From NCBI RefSeq assembly GCF_947090775.1, contig NZ_OX352321.1, positions 2,604,001 to 2,668,000 of the forward strand: a stretch of DNA of 64,000 nucleotides. The letters run 5' to 3'. A model generated the notes under the pieces. That model was not told where the DNA came from and did no database searches. It saw nothing but the letters and a program-made list of their open reading frames with translations. Below, in pieces: positions 36,752-45,236 of the stretch. Every line of letters starts with the position of its first letter. The stretch's first letter is position 1. Made by a program: the position numbers and the translations under genes. The stretch comes from Pseudarthrobacter sp. MM222 (GTDB lineage: Bacteria; Actinomycetota; Actinomycetes; Actinomycetales; Micrococcaceae).

Positions 36752-37519
36752 CTAAGGCAGGGTCAGGATGACCGGGCCGTCGGCCGTGACCGCCACGGTG
36801 TGCTCGCTGTGCGCCGCGCGGCGCCCGTTGGCCGAGCGGAGGGTCCATTCGTCGTCGTCGTGGAAATAGTCATCATTGCCCCCGAGGATCAGCATTGGCT
36901 CGATCGCGATGACCAGGCCCTCGGTCAGCTTGATGCCGCGGCCCGGGCGGCCATCATTGGGGACGTCCGGCTCGGCGTGCATGGTTTTGCCGATCCCGTG
37001 GCCGCCGTGGTCGGCCAGGAGGCCGTAGCCTCCACGGCGTGCCGCCCCGCCAATTGCGTAGCCCAGGTCGCCCATCTTGTTCCCGATCCTGGCAGCGTCG
37101 ATGCCCCGGGCCAGGGCGGCGTCGGTGGCGTCGATCAACTCCTGGTCCGCCGGGTCCGGCGTCCCCACAATGAAGCTGATGGCGGCGTCGCCGCACCAGC
37201 CGTCAAGGAACGCGCCGCAGTCGACGCTCAGCAGGTCGCTGTCCTTGAGCCTGTAGTCGTTGGGTATGCCGTGCACGACGGCGTCATTGACGCTGGTGCA
37301 GATGACCCCGGGGAACGGCACTGACGCCCAGCGCGGCTTGTAGTTCAGGAAGGCAGGGGTTGCGCCCGCCTCGGCGATCGACGCCGCGGCCACGGTGTCG
37401 AGTTCCTTCAGGGAAACCCCGACCGCGGCGGCATCCCGGACTTTAGCAAGCGTGCTGGCAACCACCCTGCCCGCCGCGCGCATCAGGGCAATTTCGGCGG
37501 GAGTCTTGATCATGGACAT
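36752..37519 (-). CDS. map: type I methionine aminopeptidase
   Basis: Removes initiator methionine after deformylation. 255 residues with the five metal ligands in SVDCGAFLDGWCGDAA (two Asp), GHGIGKTMHAEP (His), IAIEPML (Glu) and SEHTVAV (Glu region). Substrate-side His in DAVVHGIPND. The ATG at 37519 follows TAGAGT by seven bases. Its promoter is back to back with that of the AlkD-like gene. def, which acts just before it, is at 42.1 kb. Confidence 0.95.
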   Translation of the reverse strand: MSMIKTPAEIALMRAAGRVVASTLAKVRDAAAVGVSLKELDTVAAASIAEAGATPAFLNYKPRWASVPFPGVICTSVNDAVVHGIPNDYRLKDSDLLSVDCGAFLDGWCGDAAISFIVGTPDPADQELIDATDAALARGIDAARIGNKMGDLGYAIGGAARRGGYGLLADHGGHGIGKTMHAEPDVPNDGRPGRGIKLTEGLVIAIEPMLILGGNDDYFHDDDEWTLRSANGRRAAHSEHTVAVTADGPVILTLP

Positions 37520-37526
37520 GGCTCCA

Positions 37527-37557
37527 ACTCTAGAGCCCCCGGGGCCGTGGCTAAAGT
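37527..37557. promoter_or_regulatory. back-to-back leaderless promoters of map and the AlkD-like gene
   Basis: Minus-strand TAGAGT (37532-37527) lies seven bases before the map ATG. Plus-strand TAAAGT (37552-37557) lies six bases before the repair gene ATG. The whole divergent intergenic region is 44 bases, so the two polymerases must compete for space. Confidence 0.6.
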
Positions 37558-37563
37558 TGCCTC

Positions 37564-38247
37564 ATGGCCAACGCTGAACTGATCGCCGCTATCCGTTCCG
37601 AGCTGCGGACCGAGGCCGATCCTGCCCGGGCCGCCGGAGCGCAGGCGTACATGAAATCGGAGATGCCTTCGCTGGGCGTGCGCGTTCCGGCGGTCCGCCG
37701 GATCGTGACGACCGCCGCCAGGGAGCTTCCGCCAGCGTCGCTGGAAGAGCTGATCTCGACTGTGCAGGAGCTCTGGCGCAGCGCCGACTGGCGCGAGGAA
37801 CGGTATGCCGCCATCGACCTGACCGGGCTCCGCTTCGCGGCGGGTGAATTCAGCATGCTGCCGGTGTATGAGGAAATCATCCGCAGCGGCGCCTGGTGGG
37901 ATCTGGTGGACGGCGTGTCGCACCGGCTGCGGGCACTGCTGCTGGCCCACCGGCCGGAGATGGCGGCCCTGCTGCGCCGCTGGAGCACGGACGGCGACTT
38001 CTGGATCCGCCGGGCCTCGATCACGGCGCAGCTCGGCGCCAAGTCCGCCACCGACACGGCCCTGCTCGGAGACGTGATCGAGGCCAATCTCGGCGATCAG
38101 GAGTTCTTCATCCGGAAGGCGATCGGCTGGGCGCTGCGGGACTATTCCGCTACAGATCCGGACTGGGTCCGAACATTCGTGGAACGGCACCGCTCCGGGC
38201 TCAGTCCGCTCTCCACCGCCGAAGCACTCCGGAAACTGCCGCGCTGA
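37564..38247 (+). CDS. AlkD-like DNA alkylation repair protein
   Basis: 227-residue HEAT-like repeat protein of the AlkC/AlkD glycosylase family that excises bulky or positively charged alkyl bases. Signatures are AYMKSEMPSLGVRVPAVRR near residue 30, YAAIDL, the WWDLVDGVSHR block and FIRKAIGWALRDYSATDP. The DNA-contacting Trp and Asp are present in WWDLVD. Leaderless start: TAAAGT six bases before the ATG. Convergent with mptB. Confidence 0.9.
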   Translation: MANAELIAAIRSELRTEADPARAAGAQAYMKSEMPSLGVRVPAVRRIVTTAARELPPASLEELISTVQELWRSADWREERYAAIDLTGLRFAAGEFSMLPVYEEIIRSGAWWDLVDGVSHRLRALLLAHRPEMAALLRRWSTDGDFWIRRASITAQLGAKSATDTALLGDVIEANLGDQEFFIRKAIGWALRDYSATDPDWVRTFVERHRSGLSPLSTAEALRKLPR

Positions 38248-38263
38248 GTCCGGGCGTACGGGT

Positions 38264-39820
38264 CTAGATGACCGGCCGGGTGGTGACCGGCTCCTCCGGC
38301 TTGCTGAACAACATCTTGGTCTTCGGGTCGAGGAAGATCAGGTACAGCGCGAACAGCAGCGCGATAATAGCCGCCGCGTTGCGGGCCAGCGCGAGGGCCA
38401 AGCCGAGGTCGGCCGTCTGCAGGTAGGGGAACACTTCCAGCTGGTCCGAGATCGCGTACACCATGAAGAAGGAGACGATGAAGTACAGCGCCTTGACCTG
38501 CCAGTCGTCGCGGATGCCGGTGACGGCGAACAGCGGAATCAGCCAGACGACGTACCAGGACTGGATCATCGGGGCCAGGACGACGACGGCGGCGAACGCC
38601 AGCGTCAGGCGTCGCATCAGACGGTCGTGGTCACCGCGGAAAATCTGCCAGGCGACGATCCCCACCGCAAGCAGCTTGCCGGCGTCGTACACCCACTTGG
38701 CGAGCCCCCAGCCGTCGAGGCCGAAGGCATTGGAGATCGAGGCGACGACGAGGCCGAGCAGGCCGATCGGGGCGTACCAGATCCAGATGCTGCCCGGGGC
38801 GGACAGCCCGTTGATCCAGCCGAAGCCGAAACCGTTGATCAGGCTCATCGCGTAGAGCAGCGCCAGGCTGATCCCGGCCGTGAGCGCCCAGTACACGAAT
38901 TTTCGCGGCCAGCTGGCGTTCTTGCCGGCCCAGAGCAGGCCGATAAAGGGCAGGAACACGATCGTGATCGGCTTGACCGAGATCGACAGTGTGACGAGCA
39001 CGAGTCCGAGGATCACCCGGCGGGTGGCACAGTAATACAGGCCCGCGAGGGCCAGCCCGATCATCAGCGCATCGTTGTGGACGCTGGCGATGAAATTGAT
39101 GAGGAACAGCGGGTTGGCCGCCGTTAGCCACAGCGCGCGGTGCGGGTTGACGCCATGAAGCTCGGCAAGCTTGGGGACGTAGATCACGCACAGGATGATT
39201 CCTACCAGCGCGGCGAGCCGGAACAGCATGATGCTGCCTTCCGGATGCACGTTCGTGGACCAGACAACGAACTGCTCGATCCAGAGGAAGAGCTGGCCGT
39301 ACGGAACGGGCGCCTCGGTCCACATCTTGTCAGCGCCGAGCTGGAAGTAGTTGGACAGCGCTGAAATGCCATTTTCGTAGGGGTTGAAGCCCTCCACCAT
39401 CAGGCGGCCCTGGCCGATATAGGCGTAGACGTCCCGGCTGAACAGCGGCACGGAGAACATCAGCGGCAGCCCCCAGACCACCACCGCCTGGAGGGTCGCC
39501 TTCCGGGCGTCGGCGCCCCAGACACGCACGCGCTGACCCAGCCGGAGCCAGGAACGGACCAGCAGCATCCCTCCGACGGCCAGGAGGACAATGCAGAGGC
39601 CGACGCCAAAGGCTTCGGTGCGCATCCAGATGAACAACGGGACCCTGCGCAGTTCGGAGGCCGGCGCGAGCCAGCCGACGCCGAGCGAGCCGATCGCCAT
39701 AAACATTGATCCGACGAACCCTGCCAGCAGCGGGGATCGGGCGTTGTCCACATCAGCCAAAACTGCCGAGGAGGACGTACCTTCGACCACAGTCCCCGTC
39801 GCAGGTACAGGCGCCGTCAT
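38264..39820 (-). CDS. mptB: polyprenol-phosphomannose-dependent alpha-1,6-mannosyltransferase (MptB-like)
   Basis: GT-C type membrane glycosyltransferase of about 518 residues with some 12 membrane helices. The external loop after the first helices has VPLFSRDVYAYIGQGRLMVEGFNPYE, where the acidic residue after FSR is the GT-C catalytic position. TEAPVPYGQLFLWIEQ is also typical. In Corynebacteriales MptB starts the alpha-1,6-mannan core of lipomannan; in Arthrobacter-like cells it should serve lipomannan or a related glycan. ATG at 39820 (MTAPVPATG) was chosen over an upstream GTG at 39892. Convergent with the AlkD-like gene. Confidence 0.88.
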   Translation of the reverse strand: MTAPVPATGTVVEGTSSSAVLADVDNARSPLLAGFVGSMFMAIGSLGVGWLAPASELRRVPLFIWMRTEAFGVGLCIVLLAVGGMLLVRSWLRLGQRVRVWGADARKATLQAVVVWGLPLMFSVPLFSRDVYAYIGQGRLMVEGFNPYENGISALSNYFQLGADKMWTEAPVPYGQLFLWIEQFVVWSTNVHPEGSIMLFRLAALVGIILCVIYVPKLAELHGVNPHRALWLTAANPLFLINFIASVHNDALMIGLALAGLYYCATRRVILGLVLVTLSISVKPITIVFLPFIGLLWAGKNASWPRKFVYWALTAGISLALLYAMSLINGFGFGWINGLSAPGSIWIWYAPIGLLGLVVASISNAFGLDGWGLAKWVYDAGKLLAVGIVAWQIFRGDHDRLMRRLTLAFAAVVVLAPMIQSWYVVWLIPLFAVTGIRDDWQVKALYFIVSFFMVYAISDQLEVFPYLQTADLGLALALARNAAAIIALLFALYLIFLDPKTKMLFSKPEEPVTTRPVI

Positions 39821-39979
39821 CTCAGGATCGTCCAATCTGTCGTGGGGCTTGAATCCGCCCGCAGGCGGCCGGGTGACCCGGCCCGGGGGCACGCCGCGAT
39901 GACGAAAAAGTTCGACGGCCGCGTACCCGAAATCCTAGCACCGGACAGCTCTGGGACGACGAAACGGTAGGCTGGGCGC

Positions 39980-40606
39980 GTGCCTATAACTAACGAACGC
40001 ATCGTCTGGATCGACTGCGAAATGACCGGCCTGGACACCAAGAACGATGCCCTCATCGAAGTGGCCGCCCTGGTGACCGACTCCGAGCTCAACATCCTGG
40101 GCGAAGGCGTCGACGTCGTCATCAAGCCGGACGACGCCGCGCTGGCCCAGATGGGGGATTTTGTGCGCGATATGCATACCCGGTCCGGGTTGCTGGCGGA
40201 GCTGCCGCACGGCAAGACCATGGCGGAAGCCCAGGCCATCGTCCTGGACTACATCAAGAAGTGGGTGCCGGATCCCAAGAAGGCACCGCTGGGCGGCAAC
40301 TCGGTGGGAACCGACCGCGTCTTCCTGGTCCGGGACATGCCGGAGCTGGTGGAACACCTGCACTACCGGGTCATCGACGTGAGCACCATCAAGGAGCTCT
40401 CGCGTCGCTGGTTCGCGCGGGCCTACTTCCAGTCCCCCGCCAAGTTGGGCGGCCACCGCGCCCTCGGCGACATCAAGGACTCCATCGACGAACTGCGCTA
40501 CTACCGAGAGGCCGTCTTCGTGCCGGCCCCCGGACCGGACAGCGCCACGGCGCAGCAGATCGCCAAAAAGGTCATGGAGACGCCGGAGGCTGCCCCGGCG
40601 GAGTAG
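39980..40606 (+). CDS. orn: oligoribonuclease
   Basis: DEDDh 3'-to-5' exonuclease that degrades diribonucleotides. Motif I is WIDCEMTGLD near residue 10, motif III HRALGDIKDSIDELRYYR near residue 158, with the motif II Asp in RVIDVSTIKEL. 208 residues; the C-terminal 25 are a variable Ala/Pro tail. The GTG at 39980 is six bases after TAGGCT (39968-39973), a leaderless start. tRNA-His follows about 145 bases downstream. Confidence 0.95.
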   Translation: MPITNERIVWIDCEMTGLDTKNDALIEVAALVTDSELNILGEGVDVVIKPDDAALAQMGDFVRDMHTRSGLLAELPHGKTMAEAQAIVLDYIKKWVPDPKKAPLGGNSVGTDRVFLVRDMPELVEHLHYRVIDVSTIKELSRRWFARAYFQSPAKLGGHRALGDIKDSIDELRYYREAVFVPAPGPDSATAQQIAKKVMETPEAAPAE

Positions 40607-40750
40607 CCCCGGGGTAATCTGCGCCACGTTTTGCGGAATTTTTTGCCAAAAACCCGAAAAGTGGCGAAAGCACCCCCGAACAGCAGGTAAGCTATTTGTC
40701 GTTGCCTTTTCAGCCAGCCGGTTCAACCGGACGGCATGGCGGGGCACATG

Positions 40751-40823
40751 GTGGGCGTAGCTCAGTTGGCAGAGCGCCTGGTTGTGGTCCAGGAGGTCGC
40801 GGGTTCAACCCCCGTCGCTCACC
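40751..40823 (+). tRNA. tRNA-His (anticodon GTG)
   Basis: Cloverleaf with acceptor GTGGGCG/CGCTCAC, anticodon stem CCTGG/CCAGG with loop TTGTGGT (GTG) and T-loop TTCAACC. G at 40750 and C at 40823 can form the extra G-1:C73 pair expected of tRNA-His. Confidence 0.95.
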
Positions 40824-40937
40824 CTCATGAAGGACGGCATGATTGTCCGACCTTAGACGAAGGCCGTACCGGATATCCGGTGCGGCCTTTGTTGTCTGTC
40901 CAGCGTCGTCCAAGGACCTGTCAACGGAAGGACTGCA

Positions 40938-42092
40938 ATGAAGCGCACGCTCTTTGAAGAAGACCACGAGATGTTCCGTGAGATGGCGGCGGAATTCAAT
41001 GCGCGCGCCATCGCCCCGCACTACGCACAATGGGACCAGGATCACATGATGTCCCGGGAGCTGTGGACGGCGGCCGGCGAGCAGGGCCTGCTGGGCCTGG
41101 CAGTGCCTGAAGAGTTCGGCGGCATGGGCATGGACGACTACCGCTTCCGGGCCGTGCTGGACGAGGAGTTCGCCAGGAGCAACCACCTCGCGGTGGGCCT
41201 CGCCTTCCACCTGCACGATGACATGGTCCTCCCCCACCTGCTGGCCTACGGCTCCGATGACCTGAAGGGCCGCTGGCTGCCGGGCATGGCGTCCGGCGAA
41301 ATTGTGACCTCAGTCGCGTGGACCGAGCCCGGCGCCGGCTCGGATCTGCGCGGCATCCGCACCAAAGCCGTCCGCGACGGCGACGACTGGCTGGTCAGCG
41401 GCCAGAAGACCTTCATCGGAAACGGCATCTCCGGCGACGCGTCCCTGGTCCTGGCCCGCACCGACGGCAGCTCCGGGCGGGGAAAGCACGACTCCTTCTC
41501 CCTATTCCTGGTCCGCAAGGGCGAGGGCTACAACACCGGCAGGCAGCTGGACAAGATGGGCCTCAAGGCCTCGGACACGGCCGAACTGTTTTTCGACAAC
41601 GTCCGCGTCCCGCACGCCGATTTGGTGGGCGAGGAGGGCAAGGGCCTGCAGTACGCCGCCGAACAGCTCCCCCAGGGCCGGCTCGCGATCGCCACCGCAA
41701 GTTCCGCCGTCGTCCGCGCCATCTACGAGGCGACCGTCGGCTACACGAAGGAACGCAACGCGTTCGGCGAGCGGATTATCGACTTCCAGAACACCCGCTT
41801 TGAACTAGCGGACATCCTCACCGAGGTCGAGGTCACCGAAGCCTACGTGGACCAGGCAATCCTGGCTTTCAACGCCGGAGAGCTCGACGCCGCCGCCGCC
41901 GCCCGCGCCAAACTGTGGGCCTCCGAGCGCGCCAAGTCGATCACCGACCGCTGCCTCCAACTGCACGGCGGCTACGGCTACATCATGGAATACCCCGTAG
42001 CCCAGGCCTTTCTCGCCGCCCGGCTGCTGACGATTTTCGGCGGCACCAACGAAATCATGCGCGACGTCGTCGGCCGCACCATCGCCGGCTGA
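40938..42092 (+). CDS. acyl-CoA dehydrogenase
   Basis: FAD-dependent acyl-CoA dehydrogenase of 384 residues. Motifs: VAWTEPGAGSDLRGIRT (FAD/substrate), QKTFIGNGISGD, AFGERIIDFQNTRF, LHGGYGYIMEYPVAQAF and the C-terminal FGGTNEIMRDVVGR. The pattern matches the long-chain acyl-CoA dehydrogenase type found widely in actinobacteria; chain length is not readable from sequence. It follows tRNA-His and is 45 bases from def on the same strand, so the two may be cotranscribed without functional connection. Confidence 0.92.
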   Translation: MKRTLFEEDHEMFREMAAEFNARAIAPHYAQWDQDHMMSRELWTAAGEQGLLGLAVPEEFGGMGMDDYRFRAVLDEEFARSNHLAVGLAFHLHDDMVLPHLLAYGSDDLKGRWLPGMASGEIVTSVAWTEPGAGSDLRGIRTKAVRDGDDWLVSGQKTFIGNGISGDASLVLARTDGSSGRGKHDSFSLFLVRKGEGYNTGRQLDKMGLKASDTAELFFDNVRVPHADLVGEEGKGLQYAAEQLPQGRLAIATASSAVVRAIYEATVGYTKERNAFGERIIDFQNTRFELADILTEVEVTEAYVDQAILAFNAGELDAAAAARAKLWASERAKSITDRCLQLHGGYGYIMEYPVAQAFLAARLLTIFGGTNEIMRDVVGRTIAG

Positions 42093-42137
42093 GCGTCCCC
42101 ACGCACCCGCCAAGAAGCATTCGAGGAAACAGCTGAG

Positions 42138-42710
42138 ATGACCGTTCTGCCAATCACGATCTGGGGCGAGCCCGTTCTGCACCGCCGGGCAGCGGAAGTG
42201 GACGTCTTCGACGACGAGCTCCGCACCTTGATCGCGGACATGTTCGAGACCAACGATGCCGCCAACGGCGTGGGCCTGGCCGCACCGCAGGTCGGGGTGG
42301 GCAAGCGGCTCTTCGTCTACAGGTACGCCAACGACGACGGCGCGCCGCCGTCCGGCGTCCTCGTCAACCCCGTGCTGACCCTCTCCAAGGTCTCCGGGGC
42401 ACTGCCGGACCCGGACGAGGAAGAGGAAGGCTGCCTGTCTTTTCCCGGTGGACAGTACCCGCTCAAGCGCGCCGAATGGGCCCGCGTGCAGGGCTTCGAC
42501 GGCGACGGGAACCCCGTGGACTTCGAGGCCACGGGATGGTTCGCCCGGGTGATCCAGCACGAATACGACCACCTCGATGGCAAGCTCTACGTCAACCGGC
42601 TGATCGACCGGTACGCGCGCAAGGCCATGAAGCAGGCCAAGAAAAGCGGCTGGGGCGTCCCCGGCCTGACCTGGATGCCGGGCGTGGACCCGGATCCGTT
42701 CGGGCACTGA
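42138..42710 (+). CDS. def: peptide deformylase
   Basis: Removes the N-formyl group from new proteins. All three motifs are intact: GVGLAAPQVG, EEGCLSFPG and QHEYDHLDGKLY (metal-binding Cys and two His). 190 residues, normal length. The C-terminal tail (KKSGWGVPGLTWMPG) is the actinobacterial extension. It follows the acyl-CoA dehydrogenase and converges on the alpha/beta hydrolase gene. Confidence 0.95.
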   Translation: MTVLPITIWGEPVLHRRAAEVDVFDDELRTLIADMFETNDAANGVGLAAPQVGVGKRLFVYRYANDDGAPPSGVLVNPVLTLSKVSGALPDPDEEEEGCLSFPGGQYPLKRAEWARVQGFDGDGNPVDFEATGWFARVIQHEYDHLDGKLYVNRLIDRYARKAMKQAKKSGWGVPGLTWMPGVDPDPFGH

Positions 42711-42737
42711 CGAACCCGGCTTGAGTGACCCGGCCGG

Positions 42738-43448
42738 CTAGCTCGCCGAAGCGCGGCCGACGGCGGCCTGGATCGCGGCGCCCAGCTCAGCGGGCTTCGT
42801 GAACTGCGGCCAGTGGCCGGTGGGCAGGTCCACGTAATCGACGGCTCTCATCCGCCCGAGTTCGGCCACATACGGGTGGCCGGCCTCAATCATCTCGGTC
42901 AGCATCGAGGACGGAAACTCACAGGCGATCACGGTGGCAGGGACCTGGAAGCGGCGCTCGTCCGTCAGATGCTGCTGGTCCTGGGCCACTCCTTTTGGCT
43001 GCGGGATCGCGCGGGCCCGGAACATGGCCCGCAGTTCCGCACTCAGGTCCACGAGGTCCTCGTCGTCGAAAAGGTCCCAAGGCGGCAGCGGAACGTCGTC
43101 GCCGTCGTCGGGAAGTTCATCGTTGATCACGCCGCCGTCCCCGAGCGGGCCGCTGTCCACGTAGATTGCCCGGGCCACCCGGTCCGGACGGGCGTCGACG
43201 GCGCCATGGATAATCGCTCCCCCGCCCGAATGACCGACGAGGACCACCGGAGCGTCGAAGGAATCGATCTTCGCTACGACTGCGTCGATGTGCGTGCGCA
43301 GTCCGATGCCGGCGCGCGGCGCATCGACTGACTCCAGGCCCGGCAGGGTGAGCGGGTGGACCGCATGCCCGGCCGCAACGAGCGGCGGGGTGACCTCCTC
43401 CCACGAGGAGGCATCCAACCAGAATCCGGGTACCAGGATGATGTCCAT
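42738..43448 (-). CDS. alpha/beta hydrolase
   Basis: 236-residue alpha/beta-hydrolase fold protein. It starts MDIILVPGFWLDASSWEEV. The nucleophile elbow is VGHSGGG, the acid is probably the Asp near the residue-130 acidic loop, and the catalytic His is in LPTGHWPQF. Esterase-like; substrate unknown. The ATG at 43448 follows TAGGGT by six bases. The neighbouring small protein gene starts its own transcript, so the two are tandem rather than clearly an operon. Confidence 0.88.
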   Translation of the reverse strand: MDIILVPGFWLDASSWEEVTPPLVAAGHAVHPLTLPGLESVDAPRAGIGLRTHIDAVVAKIDSFDAPVVLVGHSGGGAIIHGAVDARPDRVARAIYVDSGPLGDGGVINDELPDDGDDVPLPPWDLFDDEDLVDLSAELRAMFRARAIPQPKGVAQDQQHLTDERRFQVPATVIACEFPSSMLTEMIEAGHPYVAELGRMRAVDYVDLPTGHWPQFTKPAELGAAIQAAVGRASAS

Positions 43449-43457
43449 GCCGGTACC

Positions 43458-43916
43458 CTACCGTTCGAGTACCAGCTCCACCACCTGGTAGGGGTCCTCA
43501 CCCGGGACGACGTTGTGCATGGTGATGCGACCGCCCCGGCCTTCACCCGGGTGGATGTGGATCTGCCAGCCCCAGTCCGGTCCGCTCGGCGCCGCGTAGG
43601 AGCCGTTGAGCCGGAGGACGCCGTCCGCGCCCACGGTCCCGGAGAACTGCATCAGCGCCCGGCCCGTGTGCCACGAGTCCAGCCACACCGCGGTGGCCGG
43701 CTCCGCATCGGACGAGCCGCCGGCCAGCAGCAACAGACCTTCCTGCGGGCTCTCTCCGTCTGACCAGGTGTACGCGACGCTCGCGAAGTGCGCCGCGGTC
43801 ACCTTCACTGTGGCGGTGGCCGCCGAGTCCTTGTAGTCGTCCGTTGGCATGAGCCGGAAGCGGTTTTCTCCTTGCGACTTGCCAAGCAACGGCGTCACGT
43901 ATCGCACAATGTCCAT
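43458..43916 (-). CDS. conserved hypothetical protein (DUF1579-like)
   Basis: 152-residue soluble protein, predicted all-beta. Segments such as VAYTWSDGESPQEGLLLLAG, VWLDSWHTGRALMQFSG and the ending ITMHNVVPGEDPYQVVELVLER resemble DUF1579-type proteins that carry a beta-barrel fold. No catalytic residues were recognised. The ATG at 43916 follows TAGACT by six bases, so it is leaderless. It ends nine bases before the alpha/beta hydrolase start on the same strand. Confidence 0.72.
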   Translation of the reverse strand: MDIVRYVTPLLGKSQGENRFRLMPTDDYKDSAATATVKVTAAHFASVAYTWSDGESPQEGLLLLAGGSSDAEPATAVWLDSWHTGRALMQFSGTVGADGVLRLNGSYAAPSGPDWGWQIHIHPGEGRGGRITMHNVVPGEDPYQVVELVLER

Positions 43917-43981
43917 TGCTGCAGTCTACGGAGCACGTCAACCGGGTACCGTCAACCCCTCATCCCCGTCCCTCCGGGTCC

Positions 43982-44797
43982 TCAGCGGACGGCCTGGACC
44001 CGGTGCGGGACAATCGTCTGCTGTTGCGGGCAGGATCCCAGGACGCGTTTCATCGCGTCCTTCTCCGCCGGCGTGACCCAAAGCCGGTAGGCGGCCTTGA
44101 CCGAGATCTGCCGGGCGACATAGTGGCAGCGGAAGTTTTTGTTCGGCGGGAGCCAGGTGGCGGCGTCGGACGCGCTCTTGTCCTGGTTCGCCGGCCCGTC
44201 AACGGCGATGAGGTTCAGCGGATCGTTTGCCAGGTGTTGGCGCTGTTCCGCGGTTAGCTGTTGCGCCCCTTTCTGCCAGGCATCCCCGAGTGCCACGACG
44301 TGGTCGATCTGCACGGCTTTGCTGCTGTCGGCGCCCCGGCGGAAGGAGATCTTCCGCCCGGTATAGGGTTCCTCGAAGGATCCTCCGGCCACCCGGCAGC
44401 TTGAGGCTTCGGTGAAGGCAACGTCCGCGAGGTCCCGGCGGAGGATGTCGTTGCGGGTATCGCAGCCGTTCCGGTCCACGTCCAGCCACGCCTGGCCGAA
44501 TGCCGCCCGGTCATAATTGCCCATCGCGGCCCGTCCCTTGACCGTCAGCGTGTCCAGCAAGGCAGCCGCAGCTCCGGGCGGGACAGCGCGGACGGAGGGC
44601 ACGGCTTTCATCCAGCCTTGGGCGAGTACCGGCGCCTCGCGGGGCCCGTTGGCCGGCGGCCCCACGGCAGCGAACTGGCCGACCGCGAAAAACCAGGCCA
44701 GTCCTCCAATGACAACGGACACCCCGGTGGCCAGGATCGCCCACGCCAGACGGGAACGGCGACGCGCCCGGCGGAACTCCGCCCACGTGAGCGTCAC
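43982..44797 (-). CDS. exported HNH endonuclease family protein (DUF1524)
   Basis: 271 residues with an N-terminal membrane anchor (about 18-40) and an extracytoplasmic C-terminal HNH/DUF1524 domain. VQIDHVVALGDAWQKGA, NDPLNLIAVDGPANQDKSASDAATWLPPN and FRCHYVARQISVK make up the beta-beta-alpha-metal nuclease core. Such secreted nucleases are common in Arthrobacter and Streptomyces and may take part in nutrient scavenging or competition; no immunity partner is visible nearby. GTG start at 44797 without a clear ribosome-binding site. Confidence 0.85.
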   Translation of the reverse strand: MTLTWAEFRRARRRSRLAWAILATGVSVVIGGLAWFFAVGQFAAVGPPANGPREAPVLAQGWMKAVPSVRAVPPGAAAALLDTLTVKGRAAMGNYDRAAFGQAWLDVDRNGCDTRNDILRRDLADVAFTEASSCRVAGGSFEEPYTGRKISFRRGADSSKAVQIDHVVALGDAWQKGAQQLTAEQRQHLANDPLNLIAVDGPANQDKSASDAATWLPPNKNFRCHYVARQISVKAAYRLWVTPAEKDAMKRVLGSCPQQQTIVPHRVQAVR

Positions 44798-44938
44798 GAC
44801 CGGACCCGGCCGCTGCGGTTCAAAGCGGGGCTTTCCTGCTGCATGCCAGAAGCCTAGGGCAGGGAGAAGATGCTTCCTGCGTTGTCCACAGTGTGGAGGC
44901 CGAGTGGCCGCCCCGCAGGAGCCGTACGTTCCGCGGGT

Positions 44939-45148
44939 CTACTGCTCCTTGGTCACCCGCAGCAGGTCTTCGTTGGCAATGATCATCAGCTCCTCGAGCT
45001 GCTTGACCCTTGCGTCGTCGATCTCGCCGGCGTCCCGTTTGGCAAGGGCATCGTCGAAGAGCCGCTTTGCTTCCTTGGCGTTCCGGCGGGCGATGTCCAG
45101 GGCACGTTCAAGGGTGGTTTCGTGGTCCACAGCCGAGTTCTGTTCCAT
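44939..45148 (-). CDS. small helical hypothetical protein
   Basis: 69-residue, highly charged protein predicted to be almost wholly alpha-helical with heptad-like spacing (LERALDIARRNAKEAKRLF, VKQLEELMIIANEDLL). A coiled coil is likely. Not recognised as a named family. It begins about 90 bases downstream of gap, after the gap terminator, on the same strand. The GTG-free ATG at 45148 has only TGGAG very close upstream. Confidence 0.6.
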   Translation of the reverse strand: MEQNSAVDHETTLERALDIARRNAKEAKRLFDDALAKRDAGEIDDARVKQLEELMIIANEDLLRVTKEQ

Positions 45149-45164
45149 GGCTCCATTGTGGGGG

Positions 45165-45202
45165 CCTTTCCCGGCCGATTCCAGAGGATCGGCCGGGAAA
45201 GG
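45165..45202 (-). terminator. 15-bp hairpin terminator after gap
   Basis: A perfect 15-bp inverted repeat (45165-45179 with 45188-45202) with an eight-base loop lies 35 bases after the gap stop. Confidence 0.75.
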
Positions 45203-45236
45203 AACAAAACGTCCCGGTCAGGGGCGTGCCGTGGTG

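Noticed and set aside
43982..44797. HNH protein as part of a GmrSD-like defence system
   Set aside because: It has an N-terminal membrane anchor, lacks the DUF262 half and has no partner gene, so an extracellular nuclease is more likely.
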